Positions 46,107 through 54,662 of a DNA stretch of 64,000 nucleotides are shown here, in pieces; the first letter of the stretch is position 1; every line of letters starts with the position of its first letter. A model generated the notes under the pieces. That model saw nothing but the letters and a program-made list of their open reading frames with translations. It searched no databases and was not told the DNA's origin. The DNA is from an uncultured Bacteroides sp. (GTDB lineage: Bacteria; Bacteroidota; Bacteroidia; Bacteroidales; Bacteroidaceae): assembly GCF_910586915.1 (NCBI RefSeq), contig NZ_CAJULN010000001.1, positions 256,376-320,375 of the forward strand, written 5' to 3'. The position numbers and the translations under genes were made by a program.

Positions 46107-47543
46107 TTATGTTAAAGCATCACGGTAGCTTCCTTTAGAGCCTTTGTTTGTTTGAATTTGAAGCCGGATGACGTAGGGTTCGGACGGATTTTTCTTAGGT
46201 ACGGAAACATTATATTCGTTCCGGGCTGTTTCCACTACTTTGATATTTTCCTTTGTGCCCATCAGTGAAGCCTTTTCAACAGATACCCCTTTGGGAGTTT
46301 TCACAATCAGTTGCTTGCTGTAAGGCTGATTGAATACAATCATATACACTTCTCCGTTTTTACCGCGTGTGTAGTATCCCCAATCCTGTTTCTCGAATCC
46401 GGCATAGTCGCAGGCATACACGGCTTCTCCGTACCGTTCCATCCATTTGCCGATGGCGGTAGCCAGTTCTTTCTCTTCCGGACGGAAATCGCCGTCACCT
46501 TTAGGACCGAAATTCACCACCATATTGCCACCCATCGAAACGGCGTGCACGATGCGGTCGATGACTTCTATCGGGGTCTTGACGTAGCTCAACGACCAGT
46601 CTTTGTGGTATCCCCATTGGTTTTCGGGGATGGTCATGCAGGCTTCCCAGTCCCATTGTGTCACTTTCAGGTCTTTCACCGGGTCGGGCAGGCGGCGTTC
46701 GTAGCCCGACTCATAATCGCCCATCAGGCGGCCGTTGCTGTCGAAATGACGTTTTCCGTTGTCGTCCGCACGCAGGTGGCTGTTGATGGTCACGCCCGGG
46801 AGCATCTCTTTCAACATCTGTTCCACATGAGCCGTCCACCAGCCGTTTTGCTTGATGCTGGCGTCCCATGTGCCATCAAACCAAAAGTCTTTCACTGTCG
46901 GATAGCGCGTGGCAAGTTCTTTCAACTGATTGTCAGTAAACGTCAGGAAGCGGCTGAAGGCGATACTGTCTGCTGCCGATTTGATGCTGTAGCGATAATC
47001 GGGATGACTCCAGTCCATCACGGAGAAGTAAAAATGCACGTCGATACCTTCGTCGTTGTAGGCTTTCACCATTTCTCCCAACAAATCGCGCTTGCAAGGA
47101 GTATTGGCCACTGTGTACGAGGTGTATTTACTCGGCCACAAACAGAAACCTTCATGGTGCTTGGTGGTAATTTTTACGTACTTGGCGCCCATCTCTTTTG
47201 CCGTTTTCGCCCATTTCTTTGCATCAAACCGAGTTGGGTTCCATTGGTCCATCAGTTGCATCCACTCGTCGGAGGGAACTTTTGCCCAGCTTTTCAGCCA
47301 TTCGGCGGCACCATTGTAAACTTTCCCGTTCCATTCTCCTCCGGGGATGGCATAGAGTCCCCAGTGTATAAACACTCCCAGGCGGTTGTCGCGGAATTTT
47401 TGCATGGCAGGGTCTTGACGCTTGCCTTCGTTGGTGGCTCCATATTTCAAAGGAATCTCTTTCTTTGTTTCCTGTGCGGAAGATGAGAAGGAGATGGCAG
47501 TAAGGAGTGCGAATAATGTGATGATTCTTTTCGTGCCTTTCAT
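46107..47543 (-). CDS. Exported GH29 alpha-L-fucosidase
   Basis: 478 residues from ATG 47543; the in-frame TTG at 47585 would place a non-signal leader before MKGTKRIITLFALLTAISFS and overlaps the promoter candidate, so I reject it. The GH29 barrel has FRDNRLGVFIHWGLYAIPGG, the His-His pair in TTKHHEGFCLWPS and the nucleophile Asp223 in DFWFDGTWD. It should release alpha-linked L-fucose from the ends of host glycans. It is the first gene of the minus-strand locus GH29-GH2-SusC-SusD-M60-BACON-beta-helix. Confidence 0.93.
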   Translation of the reverse strand: MKGTKRIITLFALLTAISFSSSAQETKKEIPLKYGATNEGKRQDPAMQKFRDNRLGVFIHWGLYAIPGGEWNGKVYNGAAEWLKSWAKVPSDEWMQLMDQWNPTRFDAKKWAKTAKEMGAKYVKITTKHHEGFCLWPSKYTSYTVANTPCKRDLLGEMVKAYNDEGIDVHFYFSVMDWSHPDYRYSIKSAADSIAFSRFLTFTDNQLKELATRYPTVKDFWFDGTWDASIKQNGWWTAHVEQMLKEMLPGVTINSHLRADDNGKRHFDSNGRLMGDYESGYERRLPDPVKDLKVTQWDWEACMTIPENQWGYHKDWSLSYVKTPIEVIDRIVHAVSMGGNMVVNFGPKGDGDFRPEEKELATAIGKWMERYGEAVYACDYAGFEKQDWGYYTRGKNGEVYMIVFNQPYSKQLIVKTPKGVSVEKASLMGTKENIKVVETARNEYNVSVPKKNPSEPYVIRLQIQTNKGSKGSYRDALT

Positions 47544-47970
47544 TATTTCTGTTTTAATTAATATTGATTGATAAGTGTGACGCAAACGTATAGTTTATGA
47601 ATTAATGTGAAGGATGCTTTGGGTTATAACAAATGGATATTGAGTCTTTATGGAAAATAAGGGCAGGTCTTTCGGACAATATGTGTATGTGCGTCGTTTC
47701 TCAGGCTCGATGAATAGGGATATGCCTGCCGGAATGTTTGTTGAGAAGCCGTATTCGGAAGGTTTGTCTTGAGGTATTGGCGATATGCGTAATTTGTCCA
47801 TAATATGTACCTCTATTTTCCACGATATTGTAAATGCTCTTTTTAAGAGCTATTTTATTGTATGTTGCATTGAACACTTCGTATTTTTACCTCAGATTTC
47901 TGATATTCTTGGAAATGACTGACAGTTTTGCCGATTGATGAAAAACAAATCCTATAAATAACATCATGCA
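47544..47970. other. 427-nt divergent intergenic region between GH29 and the GH105-lyase fusion
   Basis: It holds a minus-strand -7 element TACGTTTG (47590-47583) 40 nt ahead of the fucosidase start, and a small perfect palindrome GCTCTT-TTT-AAGAGC (47836-47850). On the plus side ATTG (47857-47860), 21 nt, TATTTTTA (47882-47889) is a weak promoter candidate for the fusion gene. A 68-codon minus-strand frame at 47595-47801 has no recognisable family and I do not call it. Confidence 0.45.
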
Positions 47971-50913
47971 ATGAAGAAATTATTTTTAACCCTTGTCCTA
48001 TGTACGGGCTGTCTGTGTACGATAGTGGCGCAGACATTAGTTAAATCGGAAGTGAAGCAGTCGATGCGGCGTGTTGCCGACTGGCAGATTGCCTACTACA
48101 ACAAAGCTATTTACGGCGACCTTAACTGGGTGAATGCCACTTTTCATTTGGGACTTGTCCACTGGGCTGCGATAGCCGAAGAGGCAGACAACGACGATTC
48201 GTACTATAAATGGCTGCTACGCCTGGGAAACCGCAACTACTGGCAGGTAGACAAACGGATGTATCATGCCGACGACATCTGTGTGTCGCAGATGTACTTG
48301 TATATGTACGAGAAATACAAAAGAAAAAATATGCTCATTCCCACACAGGCACGTGCCGAGTGGGTGGTTGCCAATCCTTCTTCCGGTTCGTTCGAACTGA
48401 ACTATGGCGATGCGAGTACACTGGAGCATTGGACCTGGTGTGACGCCTTGTTCATGGCACCTCCTGTTTATCTGAAACTCTACAATCTCACAGGCGACAA
48501 GAAGTTCATCCGTTTCATGGATAAGGAATATAAGGCTACTTACGATTTCCTGTTTGACAAGGACGAAAACCTTTTCTTCCGCGACCATCGCTATTTTACG
48601 ATGAAAGAAGCCAATGGTGCAAAGGTGTTTTGGGGTCGTGGCAACGGCTGGGTGCTCGGAGGACTTGTAGAGATGCTGCGCGAACTTCCCGCCAAGAGCA
48701 AATACCGTCCGTTCTATCAGGAGTTATTCCAGAAGTTGTGTCGCCGCATCGCCCCGTTGCAGGGAAAAGACGGCTTCTGGCACGCAAGTCTGCTTGACCC
48801 TGCTTCCTATCCGTCGCCTGAGACGAGCTGTAGCGGCTTCTTTGTTTACGCTCTTGCCTATGGAATCAACGAGGGGCTTTTGCCGAAGGAGGAATTTCTG
48901 CCTGTGGTGGAAAAAGGCTGGCAAGCCTTAGTGTCGGCTGTGGGAGAAGACGGAAAATTAGGATATGTGCAGCCTATCGGTGCCGACCCCAAAAAGGTGA
49001 CTCCCGATATGACCGAAGTGTATGGTCCGGGTGCTTTCCTGTTGGCAGGGACGGAAGTTTACCGTATGGCACAGGAGGCCTCGAAACAAAATGCGAATAT
49101 CCCGCAAAGCCGTATCCGTGAAATCGCTGCCATGCTGCCCGACAAGCCGGAAGGGATGGTTGTTTCCTATAAAGACCGTGCTTTCTGGAACAAAGTGAAA
49201 GAGAGCCGTGGAGCGGAAAAACTGCTGAAGGAAGAAGCACCTGCATTGCTGAAAAAAGGTATGCCTCTTTTCGTCGATTCTTTATACTTGCACTTGAATA
49301 AGACCAACGTCCGGTTGCCGGGTGAAAACATGATGAACGCCCGCTATCGTTATCTCTTTCGGCTGACGCTTGCCGAATGTCTGGAGAACAAGCGGCGTTA
49401 TATTCCTGCCATCGAAAAGGCTTTGACAGACCTCTGCAACCAGAATTCTTGGTCGATTCCCGCTCACGACCGCAACCTGAATAATTATTATGGTAAGGAT
49501 TACTATGTCGACCTCGTGGTTGCCACAGCCGGCAACGGGATTGCGCAGTGTGTCGCCATGCTCGACGACCGTCTGTCGCCGGAGGTGAAAGCCCGTGTGC
49601 AGTGTGCCTTCCGCGAGAAGGTGTTCCGTCCCATACACCGTTGTCTGGAGGAGACAAAACCTTTTTGGTGGTTTACGATGACGAACAATTGGAACTCGGT
49701 GTGCCTGGCGGGCGTTACCGGAGCCGCCCTTACGCTATTAGCTGATAAGGAAGAGCGTGCCTACTTCGTTGCTGCTGCCGAGAAATACAATGTGTACGGG
49801 ATGAAAGGTTATGCCGACGACGGGTATTGCAGCGAGGGTGTGGGTTACTACAATTATGGTTTCCGCGCTTATATTCTGCTCCGTGAGGAGGTGTGCCGTG
49901 CCACACAGGGCAAGATAGACTTCTTCCGCACTCCCAAATTTGTGCGCATTGCACAATATGGTAAGAAGATACAAATGAACGAAGGTGTCTGTCCGGCTTA
50001 TTCCGACTGCCGCATCGGGCTTTCTCCCGATAAGTTCATTCTCGACTATTGCGACCGTGCGTTGGGTGCGACCGTTGCCGAGGAAAAATACAAACTTCCC
50101 GCAAGCGGCAATTTCTCGCTTTATCTCATCGAATTGTTTCCCCGCCAAGTGTGGCAGATGGAGTTGACGGACGACATTCGCCGTGCGATGCAGGAAGAAT
50201 CCGGCAGCCTGCGTGCTTACTACGAGCAGGCGGGAATCTTGGTATCCCGTCCTGCTGGCGGCAGTTCTTGCCGGATGGCGGTGTCGGTCAAAGGCGGTAA
50301 TAATGCCGAGAATCACAATCACAACGATATCGGTTCGTATGCCGTCGCTTTAGGAAGTACTACGATGGCAGGCGATCAGGGAGGGCCTTTCTCCTATCCC
50401 GGCGATTATTTCGGTGCGGAAGCTCCTGTGAAATATAAAATCAAAGGTTCCTTCGGACATCCTGTTCCTGTGGTAGACGGCCAATGGCAGTCGGCCGGCA
50501 AAAAGGCGAGTGCCGTTGTACTTAAAAAAGAGTTTACGGAAGAAAAGGATTTGTTCAGCATTGATTACACATCAGCTTATTCTACCCCCAATCTGGATAA
50601 ACTGATTCGTACATTCGTCTACAGCCGTCAGGGTGAAGGCAGCTTTACCGTCGGCGACGAATTCACCGCTCATGCACCCGTCCGATTCGAAACAGCCATC
50701 ACAACACAAGCCGACTGGAAAATCATGGACGATACACACCTGTTGCTCACCGCCGGTACGGAACAGATGGTGGTAAGCGTCGAAGCCTCCGGAAAGGTTG
50801 CATTTACTTCCGAAACCATCGAGGTGAATGCTCCTGCCTATACCCGTATCGGAATAGCCTTGAAGGAACAGTCGAAGAACGGATATATCCGTCTCACGAT
50901 GCAGCCGAAATAA
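47971..50913 (+). CDS. Fusion of GH105-type unsaturated-uronyl hydrolase and heparinase II/III-type polysaccharide lyase
   Basis: 980 residues with a signal peptide to about 21. The first part (about 25-365) is a GH88/GH105 (alpha/alpha)6 barrel; the catalytic Asp pair lies in YHADDICVSQMYL (Asp101, Asp102), with GRGNGWVLGG and SCSGFFVYALAYG as further family motifs. The second part (about 370-980) is a lyase of the alginate-lyase/heparinase II/III superfamily: an alpha-toroid with WWFTMTNNWNSVCLAG and SEGVGYYNYG, then a beta-sandwich with ENHNHNDIGSYAV (His782, His784, Asn785, Asp786). The lyase makes 4,5-unsaturated uronyl ends that the hydrolase can remove. An acidic, uronate-containing polysaccharide is the likely substrate. 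Confidence 0.85.
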   Translation: MKKLFLTLVLCTGCLCTIVAQTLVKSEVKQSMRRVADWQIAYYNKAIYGDLNWVNATFHLGLVHWAAIAEEADNDDSYYKWLLRLGNRNYWQVDKRMYHADDICVSQMYLYMYEKYKRKNMLIPTQARAEWVVANPSSGSFELNYGDASTLEHWTWCDALFMAPPVYLKLYNLTGDKKFIRFMDKEYKATYDFLFDKDENLFFRDHRYFTMKEANGAKVFWGRGNGWVLGGLVEMLRELPAKSKYRPFYQELFQKLCRRIAPLQGKDGFWHASLLDPASYPSPETSCSGFFVYALAYGINEGLLPKEEFLPVVEKGWQALVSAVGEDGKLGYVQPIGADPKKVTPDMTEVYGPGAFLLAGTEVYRMAQEASKQNANIPQSRIREIAAMLPDKPEGMVVSYKDRAFWNKVKESRGAEKLLKEEAPALLKKGMPLFVDSLYLHLNKTNVRLPGENMMNARYRYLFRLTLAECLENKRRYIPAIEKALTDLCNQNSWSIPAHDRNLNNYYGKDYYVDLVVATAGNGIAQCVAMLDDRLSPEVKARVQCAFREKVFRPIHRCLEETKPFWWFTMTNNWNSVCLAGVTGAALTLLADKEERAYFVAAAEKYNVYGMKGYADDGYCSEGVGYYNYGFRAYILLREEVCRATQGKIDFFRTPKFVRIAQYGKKIQMNEGVCPAYSDCRIGLSPDKFILDYCDRALGATVAEEKYKLPASGNFSLYLIELFPRQVWQMELTDDIRRAMQEESGSLRAYYEQAGILVSRPAGGSSCRMAVSVKGGNNAENHNHNDIGSYAVALGSTTMAGDQGGPFSYPGDYFGAEAPVKYKIKGSFGHPVPVVDGQWQSAGKKASAVVLKKEFTEEKDLFSIDYTSAYSTPNLDKLIRTFVYSRQGEGSFTVGDEFTAHAPVRFETAITTQADWKIMDDTHLLLTAGTEQMVVSVEASGKVAFTSETIEVNAPAYTRIGIALKEQSKNGYIRLTMQPK

Positions 50914-50927
50914 AAGGAACGAAATGT

Positions 50928-51133
50928 ATGAGTAAGAATATTCATAAGTTGGCAAACTTCCGGCTGACGGTTGCAGATTGGCATTGCCTGTTTGCCCTTA
51001 TGGATATTCTTTACGGCGATATGCTGAAAACTGGCTGGCAACGACGTATGTCGCCCTGTCCGAAGAGGAGAAGGCCCTCTGCTACTTCTGTTGTCTCGGA
51101 GTGAAACATAAGAATTTAGCCATCTTCGTAGCA
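50928..51133 (+). pseudogene. Frameshifted remnant of a Bacteroidetes LuxR/TPR-type regulator C-terminus
   Basis: Starting at ATG 50928, one frame reads LTVADWHCLFALMDILYGDM and then runs into unrelated residues and a stop after 58 codons. One base-shift away the frame reads NWLATTYVALSEEEKALCYF then CCLGVKHKNLAIFVAS. Together they resemble the C-terminal helix-turn-helix of Bacteroidetes TPR-containing regulators, in which LT..DW..F..LFD..Y..FL is followed by YP.LSEEE...CCL..LG...K.IA. The helix-turn-helix is then cut off by the convergent gene at 51134. It looks like a decayed gene fragment, not a working protein. Confidence 0.45.
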
Positions 51134-52858
51134 TCATACCTCTTCCATCCGCTCCAGCTCCCATCCCCGAAACTGCATGACGATGCAGTGCAGTTCTGTT
51201 CCGTGCACCATTCGTTGTACTTTAGGTCCATCGGCATATTTCTTTATCTGTTCCACCGCTTCCTTCCACTGTGCTTCGGCTTTCGTTTCCGTTTCCTTCG
51301 CGGCGAGGTATTTCAGTTCGATGATGTAGCTGTGCTTCACGTCATATCGCATCAGGTCGGGCATCAGGAAGAGGTCGCAATAGCCGTGGTTCAATTCCAC
51401 TTCGGGCGCTATCAGATAGTAAGCGTTCGTGCTCAGGTAGGCGGTGAAGAAGCCTTGCAGGTTGCGCTCGCCTTCGATGGCACTGCGCACAGAAGAGTTC
51501 TCCTTGTAGGCTTGGGCGATAAACTCCAATGTTTCGCGCCAATGGCCTTCGTAAGCCATATCGTCAAACAGGTCTTCCAAATCATTTAGATTGATATGTT
51601 CCTTGTTCTGATATTCTTCCAATAGGAATTCGTAATACTGCTTACGCACATTGTTGTTGGGTATGCTTAGCACCATACGTTGTCCGCGCGTGGCGGTGAT
51701 GGTAAGCATACCGTAATAGAAGAGCAGACTTGGGAAAATCTCCGGTTTGGTGATGTCGGTTGCGGGGAATGTAGTCGTCAGCGTGGTGACAATCTGTCCT
51801 TCTTCGATAATCTTTCGCAATACGCCCTTGCGGTTACCGTCCAGTCTGTCCAAACGGATGAGTTTCTTCATCTTGTTGTAGTCGGTACGGGTATTGGGGT
51901 CTATCATCTCTTTAGGCGATTTGCCCAAATCCATGTAATTGCGCAAATAGTAAAGCACCATGTCACAATTGAACATCTTCGGGTCGCGCTCCAGGCTCTC
52001 TTCGGCAAAACAATAGTTGTCATACCACGGTCGCATTTCCTCTATCATCGCGTCTATGTCCGCATTGTCGGGCAACTGTCCGGCCTCCTTATAGTACCGG
52101 AGCATTTCGCGCACATCTGTCTCGCTGAATCCCAACATCATGTTGAACTGATGTTGGGTGCTGATATTCCAGCCGATGTTGAATCCACTGGTGAGGTCGT
52201 CCAATGTCACGGGGCTGACTCCGGTCATGAAGATGCGTTCGAACATTCCTTTGAATTTCTTGAATACCTCGCGGTAAAATCCGCTGGCGTGTGTCAGGGC
52301 ATGATATACCTCGTCGCCCTGTTCGTTGAGCACTACGTTGGTGAAGTTGTCGTACTCGTCCACTATCAGATAGAGCTTGGCGCTGTTATTGCGTGCTTTT
52401 CGTTCGAGGAAATTCAGCTTGTTGGTAGTGCCGTACTGTGCTTTCATCTCCTGCTCGAAACCGGGATAATAGTAAGGCTCGTAAATGGAAGCGAAATCGT
52501 CCAGCCCCCCGCAACAATAATCGTCGAAGTTTTCAGCAAGCGTCCTGTCAAGTCCTCCCACCCGTGAGAAGTCGAGGAAGAGTATCTGAAAAGTTCCTTG
52601 CAACGGCGTGGGGCGGCTGCCTATCCACAGCTTGCCGAACCTTTTCCCGAACTTGTCCTTTTGGGCAATGTCGTAGTAGGCCCGGAGCATACTCAGAAAG
52701 ATGCTCTTGCCGAACCGGCGCGGTCGGATAAAGAACAGGTTGCTGGGCTGCTCTTCCAGCAACGGCAGATACATCGTTTTGTCGACATAATATTGGTTCT
52801 GCTCCACCACTTCCACAAAGTTGGAAACTCCATAAGGGATTCTTTTCACTTTTTCCAT
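51134..52858 (-). CDS. AAA-ATPase-like protein with C-terminal PD-(D/E)XK nuclease-like domain, second copy
   Basis: 574 residues. The AAA-ATPase-like domain (about 1-320) begins IPYGVSNFVEVVEQNQYYVD and has the P-loop RPRRFGKSIFLS and Walker B-like LYLIVDEYDNF. The C-terminal nuclease-like domain (about 450-560) has NHGYCDLFLMPD and YIIELKYLA (Asp ... Glu-x-Lys). Same family as 12827-14377 but from a different branch. It has a full-consensus promoter at 52902-52933. It overwrites the end of the HTH remnant at 50928-51133, which suggests a recombination point. Function unknown. Confidence 0.88.
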   Translation of the reverse strand: MEKVKRIPYGVSNFVEVVEQNQYYVDKTMYLPLLEEQPSNLFFIRPRRFGKSIFLSMLRAYYDIAQKDKFGKRFGKLWIGSRPTPLQGTFQILFLDFSRVGGLDRTLAENFDDYCCGGLDDFASIYEPYYYPGFEQEMKAQYGTTNKLNFLERKARNNSAKLYLIVDEYDNFTNVVLNEQGDEVYHALTHASGFYREVFKKFKGMFERIFMTGVSPVTLDDLTSGFNIGWNISTQHQFNMMLGFSETDVREMLRYYKEAGQLPDNADIDAMIEEMRPWYDNYCFAEESLERDPKMFNCDMVLYYLRNYMDLGKSPKEMIDPNTRTDYNKMKKLIRLDRLDGNRKGVLRKIIEEGQIVTTLTTTFPATDITKPEIFPSLLFYYGMLTITATRGQRMVLSIPNNNVRKQYYEFLLEEYQNKEHINLNDLEDLFDDMAYEGHWRETLEFIAQAYKENSSVRSAIEGERNLQGFFTAYLSTNAYYLIAPEVELNHGYCDLFLMPDLMRYDVKHSYIIELKYLAAKETETKAEAQWKEAVEQIKKYADGPKVQRMVHGTELHCIVMQFRGWELERMEEV

Positions 52859-52901
52859 ACTACTTCTTTTTTTCTTTCGTCCTCATATTCATGGGAGTAT
52901 G

Positions 52902-52933
52902 CAAAAATAACACATTCCTGTAGAAAGAACAAA
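52902..52933 (-). promoter_or_regulatory. Full-consensus Bacteroides promoter for the gene at 51134-52858
   Basis: On the minus strand TTTG (52933-52930), a 20-nt spacer, then TATTTTTG (52909-52902). Both boxes match the Bacteroides consensus exactly and the start codon lies 44 nt downstream. Confidence 0.75.
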
Positions 52934-53081
52934 GAAAGGGGAAGTAAAGTTGAAGTTTCTCCCTCTCTTGTGCGTGTATCCGTTTCGCTCTTTCAGCAGG
53001 GGAGGCTGAACTCCGATACATTCCTGTTTTTGTTTTCATGCAAGAGAAATTTTTCTTTGCTGCAATGAATACCTGTGTGAC

Positions 53082-53160
53082 ACCCGGGTGTCAGCACTTT
53101 CGAGACCCGGGTGTCGGATAGGTTAAGACCCGGGTGTTGATGATGCTGAGACCCGGGTGT
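53082..53160 (+). repeat. Four-copy repeat with exact 23-bp period and palindromic core
   Basis: ACCCGGGTGT occurs at 53082, 53105, 53128 and 53151, each exactly 23 nt apart, with unrelated 13-nt spacers (most ending in AAG or GAG). The core holds the palindrome ACCCGGGT; the first copy is a 14-bp palindrome GACACCCGGGTGTC. It lies in the 413-nt region between divergent genes, about 170 bp beyond the promoter of 51134-52858. Confidence 0.85.
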
Positions 53161-53271
53161 CAGGTAACACGCTGATGCAAACGGGAAAATAATATATTGT
53201 ATGTGTGATAATCTTGCTAAAGTTGCAGGGCAAATAAAAGAAATCTGCGGCATCATTTGAAATGGAAGAAT

Positions 53272-53973
53272 ATGAAAACATCGGTTTTATTTAGCTTGTT
53301 ATTTGTTGTCTTGCCCATATTTTCTCAAAACGCAGAAAAGATACAACTTGTAGGCTCCATTGAAGGCCCTGATATAAAAGAGTTGGGCATACAGTATAAA
53401 CCCAATCCTTTCGAATATAGTGAGTTTAATCAGTCTTTTCCTTTTTATAAGGATATTGCTAAAAAGGGTAATATGTATGTAGAAAAAATTGAGAGCAAAA
53501 CACCTCAGGTAGCCTTGTTGGCAACTCCCGGTAGCTTGATGTTGCCTGTATTTATGACTCTCGGCGATTCTGTCTCCTTTGTCGTAAAAAAGGATGACGA
53601 AGGGAGACCGCTTTTTGAGTTTTCCGGGAAAAACACTTCTCATTACAATTATTCTTTCCAACAGTTTAGGGCAGTCCGCAATTGGCCTAAATTATACGAA
53701 ACAGGTAATGACATATTGCAGCACAAACAGGCTGCCGAGAAATACAGAGATTCCCAACTAAGTTTCTTAGAAGATTACCGTTGCCAGCATCCTGTTTCCG
53801 ATGAGTTTTATGCTTATGCGAAAGCCTCCATTGAGAACCGGTATATTTACAACATCTATTATCCTTTAGCTGAAAAGAATATTCGGCGAGAGGAAATACC
53901 GGATGGCTATTTGGATGATAATTTGCGTGCTGCCAATCGTTTGATTTCGTTGGAATGGAATAAGAATGAATAA
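53272..53973 (+). CDS. Exported protein resembling the N-terminal half of Bacteroidetes thioredoxin-family proteins, truncated
   Basis: 233 residues from ATG 53272 (an upstream TTG at 53257 is less likely). A signal peptide ends at PIFSQ. The mature part reads like the N-terminal domain that precedes a TlpA/thioredoxin domain in Bacteroidetes proteins: a beta-rich block (KIQLVGSIEGPDIKEL, LLATPGSLMLPVFMTLGDSV) then helices. The reading frame stops before any CxxC thioredoxin domain, and the AT-rich 189 nt that follow hold no recognisable remainder. Either a truncated gene or a stand-alone version. I am moderately unsure of the family. Confidence 0.5.
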   Translation: MKTSVLFSLLFVVLPIFSQNAEKIQLVGSIEGPDIKELGIQYKPNPFEYSEFNQSFPFYKDIAKKGNMYVEKIESKTPQVALLATPGSLMLPVFMTLGDSVSFVVKKDDEGRPLFEFSGKNTSHYNYSFQQFRAVRNWPKLYETGNDILQHKQAAEKYRDSQLSFLEDYRCQHPVSDEFYAYAKASIENRYIYNIYYPLAEKNIRREEIPDGYLDDNLRAANRLISLEWNKNE

Positions 53974-54162
53974 TTCAATAAAAATGATGAAATGGCATAT
54001 AATTATGGTGAAAAATAATATATTGTTGCGTTTTTGATTTATCCTTTTATATACTGCAAACGAAAAATAAAACGCAGATATTACTGATTTAATATTTTTT
54101 TATAGTGTATGGTGCTATAGAGCTTATGTCAATGTTGAATTAAATATGCGGAGTATTAATAA

Positions 54163-54429
54163 ATGAGAACAATTTTAATTTTCTTCTTTCTTTCCATAAT
54201 GGTGCAGGAATTGATTTCGAACGACTCTACAAGTATGAAGGTCGATTCTTTGGCATTTAATTATCCGGTCGAAAGAATCTCTTTTATGCTTGACGACCGA
54301 CTTGTACCTTATTCTGTGATTTTCAAGGAAGGCAAAGCGTTATACCAGTTTGCGGGTGGAACGATGGAGCCGCTTGACGCGATAAGGCTTTTTGGCGAAA
54401 AATTACGGTTCTCGGAGCAAAAAAGGTGA
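54163..54429 (+). CDS. Small secreted or anchored hypothetical protein, probably frameshifted
   Basis: 88 residues with a hydrophobic N-terminus (MRTILIFFFLSIMVQELI). The region ERISFMLDDRLVPYSVIFKE and PLDAIRLFGEK loosely recalls short TonB-plug-like modules that end in YGE.GKNGV. After the run of five A at 54398-54402 the given frame reads LRFSEQKR and stops. Removing one A gives ENYGSRSKKGEFLRFELSHN in the next frame, a better match to such an ending, with a stop at about 54484. So either a frameshift mutation or a sequence error is likely. No family is assigned. Confidence 0.4.
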   Translation: MRTILIFFFLSIMVQELISNDSTSMKVDSLAFNYPVERISFMLDDRLVPYSVIFKEGKALYQFAGGTMEPLDAIRLFGEKLRFSEQKR

Positions 54430-54490
54430 ATTTCTGCGTTTTGAACTGAGCCATAACGCATTAAACAGAAAACCTCAGAAATAGTAACGA

Positions 54491-54549
54491 TGGCAATTTA
54501 GCAAAGAAACGCAAGGTAATGAAATAGAATGGTTGCCAAGTCATTACCT
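54491..54549. other. Interleaved inverted repeats upstream of the integrase, possible recombination site
   Basis: TGGCAA (54491-54496) pairs with TTGCCA (54533-54538), and AGGTAATGA (54514-54522) pairs with TCATTACCT (54541-54549). The pairs interlock rather than nest, so they do not make a simple hairpin. They lie 110-170 nt ahead of the tyrosine recombinase gene, where attachment and integrase-binding sites are often found. The second end of the island is outside the window, so no direct repeat could be checked. Confidence 0.35.
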
Positions 54550-54634
54550 GATTATGTAGTAAAGTTTTTCTTTGTGTCGTCACGTTTCACCGTTCTGCGT
54601 CAGTTTGCATATCAATGTATAACTCGCTGATAAC

Positions 54635-54642
54635 TAATTTTG
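54635..54642 (+). promoter_or_regulatory. Candidate -7 element for the integrase gene
   Basis: TAATTTTG matches TAnnTTTG, 20 nt before the start codon. TTTG at 54604-54607 is 27 nt upstream, too far for a normal -33 box, so promoter strength is unclear. Confidence 0.4.
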
Positions 54643-54662
54643 TAACAAAAAAAGATTAGATT

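Noticed and set aside
46311..47486. 391-codon plus-strand open frame opposite the fucosidase
   Set aside because: Antisense to an intact GH29 gene whose catalytic motifs are all in the minus-strand frame.
47595..47801. 68-codon minus-strand frame ahead of the fucosidase
   Set aside because: No family, signal peptide or promoter of its own, and it overlaps the fucosidase regulatory region.
53082..53160. Possible CRISPR array from regularly spaced identical repeats
   Set aside because: The repeat core is only 10 nt and the spacers 13 nt, far below CRISPR sizes, there are only four copies, and no cas genes are in the window.
54028..54076. Hairpin TGCGTTTT...AAAACGCA after the truncated gene as a terminator
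   Set aside because: The stem is only 8 bp with a loop of about 30 nt in AT-rich DNA, and no T-run follows on the plus strand.
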